Notes under the pieces: generated by a model
What the model was told of the DNA's origin: nothing
The model's input: the letters and a program-made list of their open reading frames with translations, nothing else
Databases searched by the model: none
Position numbers and translations under genes: made by a program
Shown: positions 1 through 12,380 of the stretch, in pieces
Layout of the letters: every line of letters begins with the position of its first letter
Numbering within the stretch: position 1 is the stretch's first letter
NCBI GenBank assembly: GCA_025765615.1
Contig: JAIVFJ010000082.1
Coordinates: 186,001-250,000, forward strand
DNA: 64,000 nt
DNA from: Zopfochytrium polystomum
Taxonomy: Eukaryota; Chytridiomycota; Chytridiomycetes; Chytridiales; Chytridiaceae
Direction of reading: 5' to 3'

Positions 1-2305
<2,305 letters not shown>

Positions 2306-2655
2306 AAAGTGACTTCCGTTGCCGCAAAAAAGTGGCTACCGTAAGTCGGGCGTTTTACTTGGGCGAGCACTTCCCAAGAACTCACTGCCACATTACACAT
2401 TAACGTGTCAGTTATTGTTTGACTCTTCCCGCCCGAGTTGCGCTTTTCGTTTGTGTCGTGGGAATTTTTGGGTCGGTGACGTCAATCACCGCCGCGTGAC
2501 CTACCTGCATTGTGTCTGTCTCTTACTCGATGACGCAAAGCTCGGTGGGAAGCCCGAATTTTTTCTTTTCTGTTTGTCTGTTTTTCCTCTCTTTCCAGCT
2601 CAGTATAAAATAAAACCCAGCGAGTAATATCATATCCAAAAACGTTGACGAAACG
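2306..2655. promoter_or_regulatory. Intergenic region between DYRK and acyl-CoA dehydrogenase genes
   Basis: About 350 nt hold the 3' UTR of the kinase and the promoter/5' UTR of the next gene. There is a T/C-rich tract (about 2557-2600) followed by AGTATAAAATAAAAC near 2602-2617, which resembles a TATA element about 45 nt before the start codon at 2656. No ORF is convincing. Confidence 0.4.
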
Positions 2656-5243
2656 ATGCCGTCGCTCACCACGGAGGAGGTCGCGAAACACACCAAGGTG
2701 CGAGCGGGCCTTGCAGGCGCGAATAATCGCAGTGGGGAAAGGGAGGGAGATTCAGAAGAAATCGCGAGAGCGTTGAATGCGGTACAAAAGATGTGGTTCA
2801 CACCAGTGCCACTCGTCTTTCAGATTGATGCGCACCATGGACATCAGTTGGGTCCTCTCATCCCTCTAATACCCGTTACAGGAATCGGACGTTTGGATAA
2901 TCGTTCATGGGAAAGTGTATGACGTGGTGGGTGGTCAAACAACGTTACTTTTCGCTATCACGTAACCGCCCTAACATCGTTTTTCCAGACTACATTTCTC
3001 AACGAGCACCCTGGAGGAAAGAAGATTCTGCTGAAGGTTTGTGGCGTCTCTCGAGTTCTGTCGTGTTCACAACAGTCGCAGGTCGCCGGCCAAGACGCCT
3101 CCAAGCAGTTCGATCAATTTCACAACAAGGCCGTTCTTGACAAGTTCGGCCCAAAGGTGAGCACCTGCTGAGTACACCGATTCGGTGCTAACATTTTTTG
3201 TTCAGCTTTTGAAGGGAGAACTGGCTGGCGCTGAGACCTCTTCTTCATCCGACGAGGCCCCTTTGGTGGGAATTGCGGACGGCGATGGGTTTGGCGACCT
3301 CGTTCCTTTCGGTCAGCTACGAATTCCTCTTTGCTCTGCTCAATCATTCTGCATCAGGGGACCCCTACTGGTACCAAGACGGAACCTCTCCCTTCTACGA
3401 TGAGTCCCACCGTCGGTTGAGATCATACATTCGGAACTTCACTGAGAAGCACGTTACTCCGAACTGCTTTGAATGTAAGAGAAGTAATTATTCTTTTGGT
3501 TCTGACTCCCCGATGGAAGGGGACGAGAAAAAAATGATTCCTCATGACATATTCAAGAAGGCTGGTAAGTTCGCAAGGTATCTCTTTGCAGCCCTAACGA
3601 AAACTCTCCGTGCAGCCGAGGCTGGTATTCTGGCTGGTATTTGTGGTGGTTCGTGGCCAACAAAGTACGTAAGCAAGCCACCACCTGTTGGAATCAAACC
3701 AGAAGAGTTCAGCCCTTTTCACATGGTAATTTCACGTATAATTTGAGTGCTGCGACTCTTGACGATTCCTTCTCAGTTCGTCATTATGGACGAGCTTTCC
3801 CGATGCGGGTCTGGCGGTGTTCTCTGGGGGATCTGTGGAGGTTGGTGTAAAATCGGCCTTCCTCGTATAGGTTTAATATAGGTTTAATTCCTCGATAAGG
3901 CCTCGGAATCGGACTCCCCCCTGTCATCCACTTCGGTTCTGAGGAGCTGAAAGCCCGAGTTGTACCTCAATGCCTCACGGGAGAGAAGCGAATTTGCTTG
4001 GCTATTACGGAACCTTATGGTATTGTTTTCAAAGCAGTTGCGGCGGCTGCACCTCGCTAACACTGACGTGTAGCGGGCTCTGACGTGGCAAATCTTCGCA
4101 CGGAGGCGAAGAAGACACCAGACGGGAAGCACTACATTGTAAGTTCTCTCGCTGAATATTGCAAGGGAGTCTAAAAAATTCCGTTCTGCGTTAGATAAAT
4201 GGCGAGAAAAAGTGGATTGTAAGTCGTCTGCACGCCAACGCCGGAGCTAACTCTATCCTCAGACTAATGGAATTTTTGCCGACTACTTCACTGTTGCCTG
4301 TCGCACGGGCGGCGCTGGAATGAATGGCTTGTCGCTTATCTTGGTTGAGCGCACGCGGCCTGGTGTAACCACTAGACAAATGGACTGCTCTGGTGTTTGG
4401 GCAAGTGGTACTACTTACATCACCTTCGAGGTATTGGGCAGTGTTGGCACCAAACGTATTCTTGCTAACTGCGGATTAGGATGTCAAAGTTCCCGTGGAA
4501 AACATAATCGGCAAAGAAAACAAAGGATTCAAAGCGATCATGTGTAAGTGCCTTGGAATTCGTATTCGGTGCTGACCCGCTTCCGCTCAAACAGTTAATT
4601 TTAATAATGAACGGTAAAAGTTGTCTTTCTTCGAAATTTGAGCTCATATAATCATTTATTCTGCAGATTTGGCATTGCTATTCAGGCCACACGATTTGCT
4701 CGAGTCTGCTACGAGGACGCGATGAAGTATGCACACAAGCGCAAGACATTCGGCAAGAAATTGGTGGACCATCCAGTCATCCGGAACAAATTTGCGCACA
4801 TGGCCCGTAAAATTGAAGCTACGCACGCTTGGATGGAGGTGAGCTCACTGTCTTCATTTAGCTGATCTAGTGTTTAAAAATATTTTGGCAGCAACTCTTG
4901 TTCCTGGCCTCCCGAATGGACCCAGATCTTGCGATGTTGAAACTTGGCGGTCCCATTGCACTCCTGAAGGCCCAGTCCACTCAGACTTTGGAATTTTGCG
5001 CCCGTGAGGCCTGCCAAATCTTTGGTGGTCTTTCGTACACTCGAGGAGGTCAAGCAGAACGGGTTGAGAGACTGTACCGCGAAGTTCGAGCTTACGCGAT
5101 CCCAGGAGGTTCTGAAGAAATTATGCTGGACCTCGGAATCAGACAGAGGTAAAGCTAAAGTAGCCTTTACGAAATTGATGTTTTAATGCAATACATTTCT
5201 CCTCAGCCTCAAAGTTGCGCAGTTCATGGGCGCTAAACTCTGA
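2656..5243 (+). CDS. Cytochrome b5-domain acyl-CoA dehydrogenase (fusion)
   Basis: Eighteen exons: 2656-2697, 2882-2926, 2989-3036, 3082-3156, 3206-3311, 3358-3474, 3520-3564, 3616-3725, 3777-3840, 3900-4019, 4074-4138, 4195-4218, 4263-4430, 4480-4543, 4595-4613, 4667-4838, 4892-5148, 5207-5243. The sum is 1578 nt, giving 525 aa in frame. Residues about 1-75 are a cytochrome b5 haem domain (VWIIVHGKVYDVT, then NEHPGG with the first axial His, and QFHNK with the second). The rest is an acyl-CoA dehydrogenase: N-terminal helical part, FAD-binding LAITEPYAGSD, KKWITNG, middle beta domain, and C-terminal helices with RKTFGKKL and GGLSYTRG. Fungi are known to carry this b5-ACAD fusion. It should oxidise acyl-CoA (or a related CoA ester) using FAD, with the b5 haem as a built-in electron carrier. 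Exons 12 (24 nt) and 15 (19 nt) are microexons. Confidence 0.95.
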
Positions 5244-5289
5244 ACAATCGGCTGATTGAAGTGTCTTTAGCGTTAAATAAATTCCTTCT

Positions 5290-6132
5290 TTGTTTCAAAT
5301 CCATTCCTCCTTCTTCAAGCAAGTTGCGAGTCGTCCGGTGGGGTGGGTGAGGCGGAAGCGGCCACTTGTGGACCCTCGACCGTGGCCACTCAGTCCTAAC
5401 TCCAAAACAAAACAAGTTGAATCCTGCCAAATTCTGCAAATGCGTCTACATTGCCTTCCTCGTTTTGGTAGTGGAATAAAAAAGTCGCGTCACAAATTTC
5501 CTGAAGGCCTGTTTGCAGCGACACGCTTGGTTTTCAGGTTTTGGAGCAAACCGCCTGTTCGTTCACAAGAGAGCATTGACATTTTCGTGGCGCGTTCCGA
5601 TTCGCCGAGTGGCACGGTTGACAGGATCTCTTGTGATGCCAAAGGAGGTGATGATTGCCAGCTCACCGCGAAACCCTTTGCCTGCAACAACCTTCTCATC
5701 TGCGCCGAGGAGGGGGACAAGTTCTTCAAGAGCGATTCACAGTTCGGAGTGGGATCCACAAGCAAAGAAGGTAAGAAGGTGCAGACAAAAACAGACCATC
5801 CTAGTGAAGACCTGCATCGACCGACCCACAGGCAAAGCCAACGAGCCAAGAAGGCGGACTTCAATCCAATGCTCGCCATACGCGACAGCAGCTGCAGTTG
5901 CAACCTGGATTGTTTCGATGACGATAGCAGTTATAACTATGACGAAGATATAATTGACAGAGACTATAGTGATGTATTGGAGAAGAGACTAATGCTGGAG
6001 AGATTTACTGATATCAATCTGGACAGTACCATCTTTGGAGAGGGCCAGAACGAGATCAATACCGATTCGCCTTCCACCAGAGATCTAGTGAACTTCATAC
6101 AAAAGTTTGTGCTCAGTGAAAGTACGCATTAG
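5290..6132 (+). CDS. Unassigned open frame, possibly a decayed or spurious gene
   Basis: A 280-codon open frame begins shortly after the acyl-CoA dehydrogenase stop. The N-terminal part is basic. The C-terminal part is Asp/Glu-rich with a short Cys cluster (SCSCNLDCFDDD). A plausible GT...AG intron (5770-5832, donor GTAAGA, acceptor CACAG) would switch the frame and give a different, shorter C-terminus. I recognise no domain in either version. It lies at the edge of a transposon-rich stretch, so it may be a gene relic or chance ORF. Confidence 0.25.
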   Translation: MFQIHSSFFKQVASRPVGWVRRKRPLVDPRPWPLSPNSKTKQVESCQILQMRLHCLPRFGSGIKKSRHKFPEGLFAATRLVFRFWSKPPVRSQESIDIFVARSDSPSGTVDRISCDAKGGDDCQLTAKPFACNNLLICAEEGDKFFKSDSQFGVGSTSKEGKKVQTKTDHPSEDLHRPTHRQSQRAKKADFNPMLAIRDSSCSCNLDCFDDDSSYNYDEDIIDRDYSDVLEKRLMLERFTDINLDSTIFGEGQNEINTDSPSTRDLVNFIQKFVLSESTH

Positions 6133-6830
6133 TTGTTGAGTCCAAAATGGCAGACTGTGTTCGGCTCAAAAATCCATCACACAAGATCCCAGTTACTTTG
6201 AGCATGTTGAAGCGTGGGAGCAGCAGCGAAAATGCAGCCTCTGCAATCTACCAGGCCACAACAAGCGCACTTGCCCTCAACGAACATAAAGCCCATCATC
6301 AACATGAAAGAAACTCTTTAAACACAAAAAAGAGCAGCTATCACACATCTAAAAGGGAAACATAAGAAAAGTGTGACAAGGGTGGCACAATCACAAAAGA
6401 AAGTGCAAAATGCCTCTGGTCCAAGACACAGAGAAACCCCAATGGCAAAGCCAAAGGGACTGAATCTCTCAGTAAGGAATGAGAAGGAACTGGCAAGAAA
6501 TTATTGGCGCAGACAAGAAGACAGTCACCACAGCCACAGAAAGAAAGGAAGACACACAAAGAGAGACAGTAAACAAACAAATAAATAAAAGATAAAACAA
6601 GAAAAAGAGCCAAAACAAAGGAAAAAATAATAATAGTGGCAGGTGACGTAGGCGCGACAACAAGTGTCAGTCAATGGCTTATGTGGACAACCAATAATAA
6701 TAAAACAATAATATATGCAGCGGAGTCCAAGCTGAATGCGTGTATAACGCGCTTCAAGATGGGTGGATAATCCTCACAATTATCAGTGAAAACGTGGGTA
6801 TACACTCTTTTATTTGAGGTCACAGGCTTG
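6133..6830. other. A-rich non-coding stretch
   Basis: The plus strand is A-rich and tandem-like (AAAGAAAG, AAACAAAC, AATAATAATA). Short open frames (for example 6147-6365 and 6373-6588) are Lys/Ser/His-rich and look compositional, not genic. I see no recognisable gene. Confidence 0.4.
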
Positions 6831-6908
6831 GTTGGGGAGAAGGGCCAGCCACAAACACACATCTCCACTTCATTCACTCCTTCCACTCACTCACTCAGAG
6901 TAGACTGT
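6831..6908 (+). repeat. 78-bp dispersed repeat, copy 1
   Basis: This segment matches 53782-53859 at 76 of 78 positions (differences only in AGGGCCAGCC versus AGGACCACCC). It lies directly upstream of a non-LTR RNase H fragment here. In the other island it lies inside repeat debris. It is therefore probably part of a retroelement rather than a gene. Confidence 0.8.
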
Positions 6909-7287
6909 GTTTACAACCACTGCGGCAGGAGGTGTGTGTGTGTGCCTTGCGTGGCGATGGCGGACCGCTAAAACCGCGAAAACGTGCTCCTCCCTTTGGG
7001 CATGCGTTGCAGCCACACTGCAGCCTTGGATTGGCCCCCCTCCACAAGTTTCCTGGGTTTGTGGACACAACGGTGACACTGGCAACAAACGAGCAGACAA
7101 GCTGGCATCATCTGTACCCTTGACTTCCGACCCAACTTTGTTACCAATCCTCTCACAACAGATCCTCCCAGCCACCACCTTCATCTCAAATACCCCCATC
7201 TTGGGCCAACTTCGACGACAACTGCAACTCCTCACAGGTCTCTCTCACCATTTTAACATGATACATACCCCACAGACATTTCATTAA
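6907..7287 (+). pseudogene. Non-LTR retrotransposon RNase H fragment
   Basis: The open frame contains VSWVCGHNGDTGNKRADKLA at about 7050-7110. This matches the C-terminal RNase HI motif of LINE-type retroelements, usually WVPGHSGxxGNExAD. The catalytic His and the final Asp of that motif are still present. The upstream RNase H strands and the reverse transcriptase are not recognisable, so this is a truncated relic. The flanking 78-bp dispersed repeat may belong to the same element. Confidence 0.6.
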
Positions 7288-7495
7288 TTAAAAGAGAGCT
7301 TTTTTCCTCAAATTCACGCAGCTCTCCCTGAAACTGAGCAAGTGTGTTCGCTGCAAATGTGATGTCTGGGTGAGAATAAATTGCCACATACGAAACCTGC
7401 ATTAAAAGGCTCCGAAGCCACACATGCTTTTCTCCTTATTTTCTGGCTGACATAGGGTCATGTACCCAACTAGTCACCATCAGTGTATAAGCTAT

Positions 7496-7920
7496 TAGGG
7501 GTTGTCAAACCCCCCTCTTTTTTGTTGGGAACAGACAAACAAAATGTTGCACAATTTTTCTGCCACTGTTGCAAACTGCCTTTTTGGACCCATCAAAACG
7601 TTTCTTTTGCAGAAAGCTCCTCGCGAGGAGCTTTCGTTGGAAAGACTTTCGTTGCAAACCAGTGTTGTTTATCATGTTTTGTTTCCCATTTTTGGAAGGT
7701 TGCTGCACATGGAAAATCTTTCCAATAATGGGGGGCTAGGTGGTTTGTCTCTCAGTCTGCCTCTCGTCCTCTCTCCCCTTCTCCATATCCATCGCCATCG
7801 CCATCGCCAGGTTTGACCACCAACTTTCATTTCGTTGGAAACGAAATAAAAAAACAGTGCAAAGCAGAATCCATTTCGTTTTAAACCAGTCTGTGCGGGG
7901 AAGGGGTTTGACAACCCCTA
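7496..7920. mobile_element. TA-flanked inverted-repeat element (MITE-like, Tc1/mariner-type ends)
   Basis: Perfect 16-bp terminal inverted repeats, GGGGTTGTCAAACCCC at 7498-7513 and its reverse complement at 7903-7918, bound a 421-bp element. Both outer ends are flanked by TA (7496-7497 and 7919-7920), the target duplication expected of Tc1/mariner-like transposition. Each terminal repeat is itself nearly palindromic. Subterminal sequence shows weaker inverted similarity (ACAGAC, AAACAAAATG versus the complement of CATTTCGTTTT). A perfect 22-bp palindrome sits at 7613-7634. No transposase is encoded, so the element is non-autonomous. Confidence 0.8.
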
Positions 7921-8049
7921 TTGCCTGGGATTACTGCGCAATTAACCTTGCGCTCCCAAATCCATTCTCCTCCAGCATTCTACATATGTAGTTTTGCAGT
8001 CCAACCCAGATTTCACCTTCTACCTCTCTGTAAAAGGGCCCACTAGATA

Positions 8050-8760
8050 CAGCGGCTTGTCGCACAATCTAATTTGAATTGCTCAATTGCTCTGAGACCT
8101 GTGCCTGGACAACATCATCTTTCTCCTTGTGAAGACAATCACATCATCTACATGTGTATTAATCACGCTGTTGAGGTAACCTTGGGCGCTCCACCTGACC
8201 ATTACGTAACTGTCTGACGCAAGAGGAGAGAACTCCATGGAGCCTAAATTCTCTGAGAAGCACTCATGCCACCTCCTAGCCGACTGGTGAACCCATAGAA
8301 GCTTTTCTCCAGCTGGATTACCAGAAGCGAACCGTCTTCTGGATACTGCTCATAGCCTTCTATGGGTGCCATAAACGTCGGAACGTCAATGTCAGCATTC
8401 AAAAACGCTGTCGCAACAAGCTGTCCCATGACCCAGCCACCAATACCGCATATCATTGCTATGGTGATTCAAAGACTTGCCACATTTACCACTGGGGAGT
8501 GCGTTTCCTTGTATTTGATCCCGCGCCGCTGCGTTTTACCCTTGACTATCACTTTCCCCTTGTACCTAGTCAGAAAAATCATCCAGCCTAAGTTTTTACT
8601 TGCACACCAAACCGACCGAAGGACATTCATGCCCGGCATTCTCGAGACATGTCTGATTACCCCATTCTCTACCAGAGACTGACACTCTCTATTGTTGGCC
8701 GCTTTCCAATGTGGCCCATGCTCTGGCAGTTTCCATGCCCACTTTACGGAGTTGGCGGCA
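8050..8760 (-). pseudogene. Ty1/copia reverse transcriptase relic
   Basis: Reading the minus strand from about 8760 down gives the copia reverse transcriptase order. A WKAANNRECQSLVENGVI segment is followed by a degenerate RYKGKVIVKG (cf. RYKARLVAKG), THSPVV (cf. TFSPVV), TAFLNADID (cf. TAFLNGDL), QLEKSFYGF (cf. KLKKSLYGL) and THVDDVIVFT, where the catalytic YVDD has become HVDD. There is an in-frame stop near 8467 and further frame breaks downstream. It is a dead fragment with no integrase or LTR seen nearby. Confidence 0.75.
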
Positions 8761-9582
8761 GGCCTATAGTTTGGATTTGGCGTGATGGAAACACGCGATA
8801 TTCCTCCATTGCCAACTGAAGGTCAGCCTCAGCTGCATTCCCTACCTCGCCTTTACCCATCATAATTGAGTATGCTGCTCTTTATTTGCACAAACCGAAA
8901 GCATGATGTCACCCTCACACATACACTCATCAAATCTACCAACTGCCTTCTGGTGTTTGGACAATTCTGTCTGCCAGATAGCCCGCCACTTTTCCAGGTC
9001 TGCAAGAGCAGTCTTCCGGGACATCGGCAGAGGTGCGGCGAGCAGCCAAGTCGGTCTCCCAGTGGCGGCGGGCACTGAAGTCATTTGCAAGTTGAAGTAG
9101 AGTTGTCTCCCACCCTATACTTCACTTTCTGAGCTCAGGGGAGGTGAGGAGCTTACCATCCTACGTCTTCCGGATTTGGGGGAGGCGATCTATTTATGTA
9201 TGTTTTGCATTCAAATCCAGGTTAAACTGCAGTTAAACCTAACTGCTCGTCACGGAAATCTTCTAACCAGATCCTATCCCTATGCTAACCCAGCCCCAGT
9301 TTGCGAAAAAGTCACTTACCCTAACTGGAAAAATTCCGGTTTGGGTTAGGATTACGGTTAAACTGGCTAAGCGCCGAGCTCCCTTTTTTTCTTTTTCTTT
9401 CTTTTTTTTTCGTTTTCTTTTTTTTTTCTTCAAGCGAGACACCAACAATTCATCAACAAACACGCCACCCGCTTGCAGCGGTATTTGCGAGAATGAAATG
9501 GCCGTGGGGGGGGGAAAAAAAAAAAGGAAAGAAAAAGAAAGAAAAAAGGAAAAGGAATTGCTTGATGCTTGCAACGGCGCAC

Positions 9583-9622
<40 letters not shown>

Positions 9623-9887
9623 CCATCCGATCGTGGCGGCCTCCTCCTCCTCGTCGTCGCGGAGATGACGACGACGACGACGATGATGGTGAACAAGGCG
9701 CACAGCAACAACAAGAAGGCCCCCCCGCCTCACAGAAGAACAACGTAAACAACAACAAAGACCCCAGGGACGCAGGTGCAAAGGTGGCCCTTCTTGTTCT
9801 ACTCTCGCATGCGTTTGCCTTCCATGGTTCCTGAACCGAACCGAACGCCGTTCTTTATCCTTCCCCCCCTCCCGTCAGATCGCTGCG
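8761..9887. repeat. Non-genic stretch with CGA trinucleotide and poly-A/T tracts
   Basis: No convincing gene. A minus-strand open frame (8860-9090) has no recognisable domain and may be retroelement debris. The block 9385-9560 is T-rich, then G/A-rich. (CGA)n runs at about 9586-9622 and a related GACGAC tract at 9663-9684. Pyrimidine-rich DNA leads into the CRAL-TRIO start at 9888. Confidence 0.5.
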
Positions 9888-11247
9888 ATGCGCGACCGCC
9901 TGGAAACCGACACCAGCGCCCCCAAACATCCCCGCCAACAGCCAATCCTCCCCGCCGACCTGCTGTCTCCCGCCGATCTGGCGGAAGCCCGCGTCTTTTG
10001 CAGCGATCCCTGCCTGCGCCGCTACCTCCGCGCCACCGCTTGGGACGTCGACAAGGCCGCCGCAAAGCTGCGCGAAACCCTCATCTGGCGCGCAGACTAC
10101 CGGCCCCACGAAATCACCCACGACCAGGTCCGAAGTGAAGCGCTAGGCGGAAACACCTTTGTCAACGGGTAAACGAGTTTGTGTGTGTGTGTGTATGTGT
10201 GCTTGTGTGTGCGTGTGCGTCTGCATGTGCGTGCGTTGTGCGCGCGTGTGTGTACGTGCATGTCTGTGTGTGCGTGTGCGTGAGGGCGTGTGTGCGTGTG
10301 CATGGGTGTGCGCGCGTGCGACAAAGTGCTCACTTGCGTTTGGTTTTCCCACCTCAAAAAGCTTTGACAAGCAAGGCCGGCCGATCATCTACCTCATCAA
10401 ACGACAGAAAACGGAAAACCCCGACTTGAACGTGCGGTTGCTCTTGTTCTGCCTCGAGGAGGCTATTCGGCTCATGCCTGAAGGTGCGCTGGCTGCCCGC
10501 GAGAAAGTGAATCTTTAAATCAACTCCGTTCGCTCGACGTTTTCAAGTAACCTCTTTTCCCTTCCGCCCCCCACCCGTCGTACCAAAAATGCATACCCCC
10601 GCTTCCAATCATCCCTTCCAGGCGTTGAGAAGGTCTGTCTGATTATCGACCTGAAAGAGTACAAGCGATCCAACTCCACACCGATATCCGTCTCCCGCTT
10701 CACACTCAACGTCCTGCTTTCACACTACCCCGAACGACTTGGCGTTTGCGCGATTCTGAATGCGCCGTGAGTTTTTGTCGTTAGAAATGGGCCAGTTTGC
10801 CTCGCAACTCGGGGTTTATCTTTTCTCAAAAAAAAAAAAAAAAAAACCAAAAACAGGTGGATTTTTGGTACGCTTTGGGCCATGGTCTCACCGTTTATCG
10901 GTATGTGCAAGGTCCTCCCACCTCGTTTGATCTCACCGTCTTCCTATATATATATATATCTAGACCCGATCACGCAAGCCAAAGTGCGCATGCTAAAATA
11001 CACGCCTCCCCCGCCCTCGGCGCCCGCCGCCGCCGCCGACGGCCGTCAGAGCGCGCTCTCCACCGCGTCGACGTCGCTCACCTCGACTACCACCACCACC
11101 ACCACGACAGCAACAACGGCTCCCCGCTCGTCGCCGCTGCTCGAACTCATCGACCCGCACCAGCTCATCGTGGCGTATGGCGGCGAATACGGCTTTGTCT
11201 ACGACCACGACGCGTACTGGGCGGGGGCGGAGGTCGCTGGCGTGTGA
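9888..11247 (+). CDS. CRAL-TRIO (Sec14-like) lipid-transfer protein
   Basis: Exons 9888-10168, 10362-10483, 10622-10766, 10857-10900, 10964-11247 sum to 876 nt (291 aa, in frame). The N-terminal helical CRAL-TRIO-N part (SDPCLRRYLRATAWDVDKAAAKL, then LIWRADYRP) is followed by the lipid-binding lobe: GNTFVNGFDKQGRPIIYL, VCLIIDLKEYKRSN, the SHYPERLGVCAILNAPWIF signature, LWAMVSPFIDPITQAKV, and a C-terminal ELIDPHQLIVAYGGEY. Proteins of this fold bind and exchange phospholipids, phosphoinositides or other hydrophobic ligands. A Ser/Thr/Pro-rich insert with a run of threonines sits between the last two elements. Intron 1 (193 nt) is expanded by a GT/GC-rich simple repeat. Intron 3 carries an 18-A run, and intron 4 ends in (TA)n. 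Confidence 0.9.
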
Positions 11248-11827
11248 CGGATTCGTTTTGTGTTGTTTTGAGCAGAGACAGTCTCACTTTGTTGGCCTTT
11301 TTTTAAATTTTTTTTTTTTCCCCCTCTCCTCTCCTTCGTTTTTCTGCATCCTTGAACTCGTCTGCTTCGTCTCCCCGACAAAATGGGAGATTGGCGGGGG
11401 GAAAGGGGTAGGGTCTTTATTATCTAGACTGTTCCGAATGCAAAATAGTCGTGCCTAACCCCCAGCTTGACAAACGCCCCCACTTCAAATGACAACGTCC
11501 ACCGCCGTACACTAACATATCACCCAGTTGTTATTTGCTACATAAGAGAAGCTTCGGTAGGACGAGAACGGGCTTGTCCCTTCCTCTCTTCGGTCCTTAC
11601 TATGGCATTGTCGCGCTTTCGACATTTCCTTCTCCTCCCCCCATCGCCAAGGCGTCCGTCTCTGCCACAACCAGCCGAGGCCCTCGTCGCCGTCGGAAGG
11701 AGCGGAAGTTGAGTACCTTACATTCCTCATTTCTTCAGGTCGTTCGTTCCCAAAACGCGACGCATAAAAAAAAAGAGAAAAAGAAACACGGGCCTCGCCC
11801 CCAAGAAAAAAAATCATCAAATCCAAT
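11248..11827. other. Convergent intergenic region
   Basis: Lies between the stops of the CRAL-TRIO gene (+) and the DnaJ gene (-). It contains poly-T (11303-11320) and A-rich runs (11767-11815). I recognise no coding sequence. Confidence 0.4.
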
Positions 11828-12348
11828 TCATGGGTCTTCGCTACCCTTCATTCCCAACCCCTTCTTTATCTTGTCAAAAATGCCCGCCTTGTGACCGCCC
11901 TCGCCTTCATGGTGATGGCTCGCTCCGTCCCCCGCGGCCGACCCCGACCCCGACCCCGACGACTGCGCCTGCGCCTGCCGCTGCTGCTGTTCCGCCGACT
12001 GCTGCTGCTGCGGCGACGCCTTGAGCCCAAACGCGTCCTCCAGAGCGGCCCGCTGCCGCTCCGTCAGGCTTTTCGGGATCGCGACGCGCAGCGTCACGTA
12101 CTGGTCGCCGCGGTCTAGTGAGCTCGCGCGGTTGACGATCCGCGTGCCGCGCCGCGCCAGCCGCTTCACCTCTTCCGGCTGCGTGCCCGCGGGAATCTTG
12201 AGGTCCACGTCGCCGTCGATCGTCGGGACCCGCACCGTGCCGCCGAGGAGCGCCACGTGCAGCGGTACCTCGACTGTCACAAGTACGTCGGCGCCTTTCC
12301 GTGAGAACCGCGGGTGTGGTTGGACCTGCAGGGAGGAGTGGTGGTATC

Positions 12349-12380
<32 letters not shown>

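Noticed and set aside
9283..9300. CTAACCCAGCCCCA shared with 39341-39354 and resembling telomere-type CCCTAA
   Set aside because: Only one short match and no tandem array, so neither a telomere nor a clear repeat family.
9263..9781. Frames overlapping the CGA repeat (poly-Asp, poly-Arg or poly-Thr)
   Set aside because: Open in many frames only because of the trinucleotide repeat. No domain or start context.
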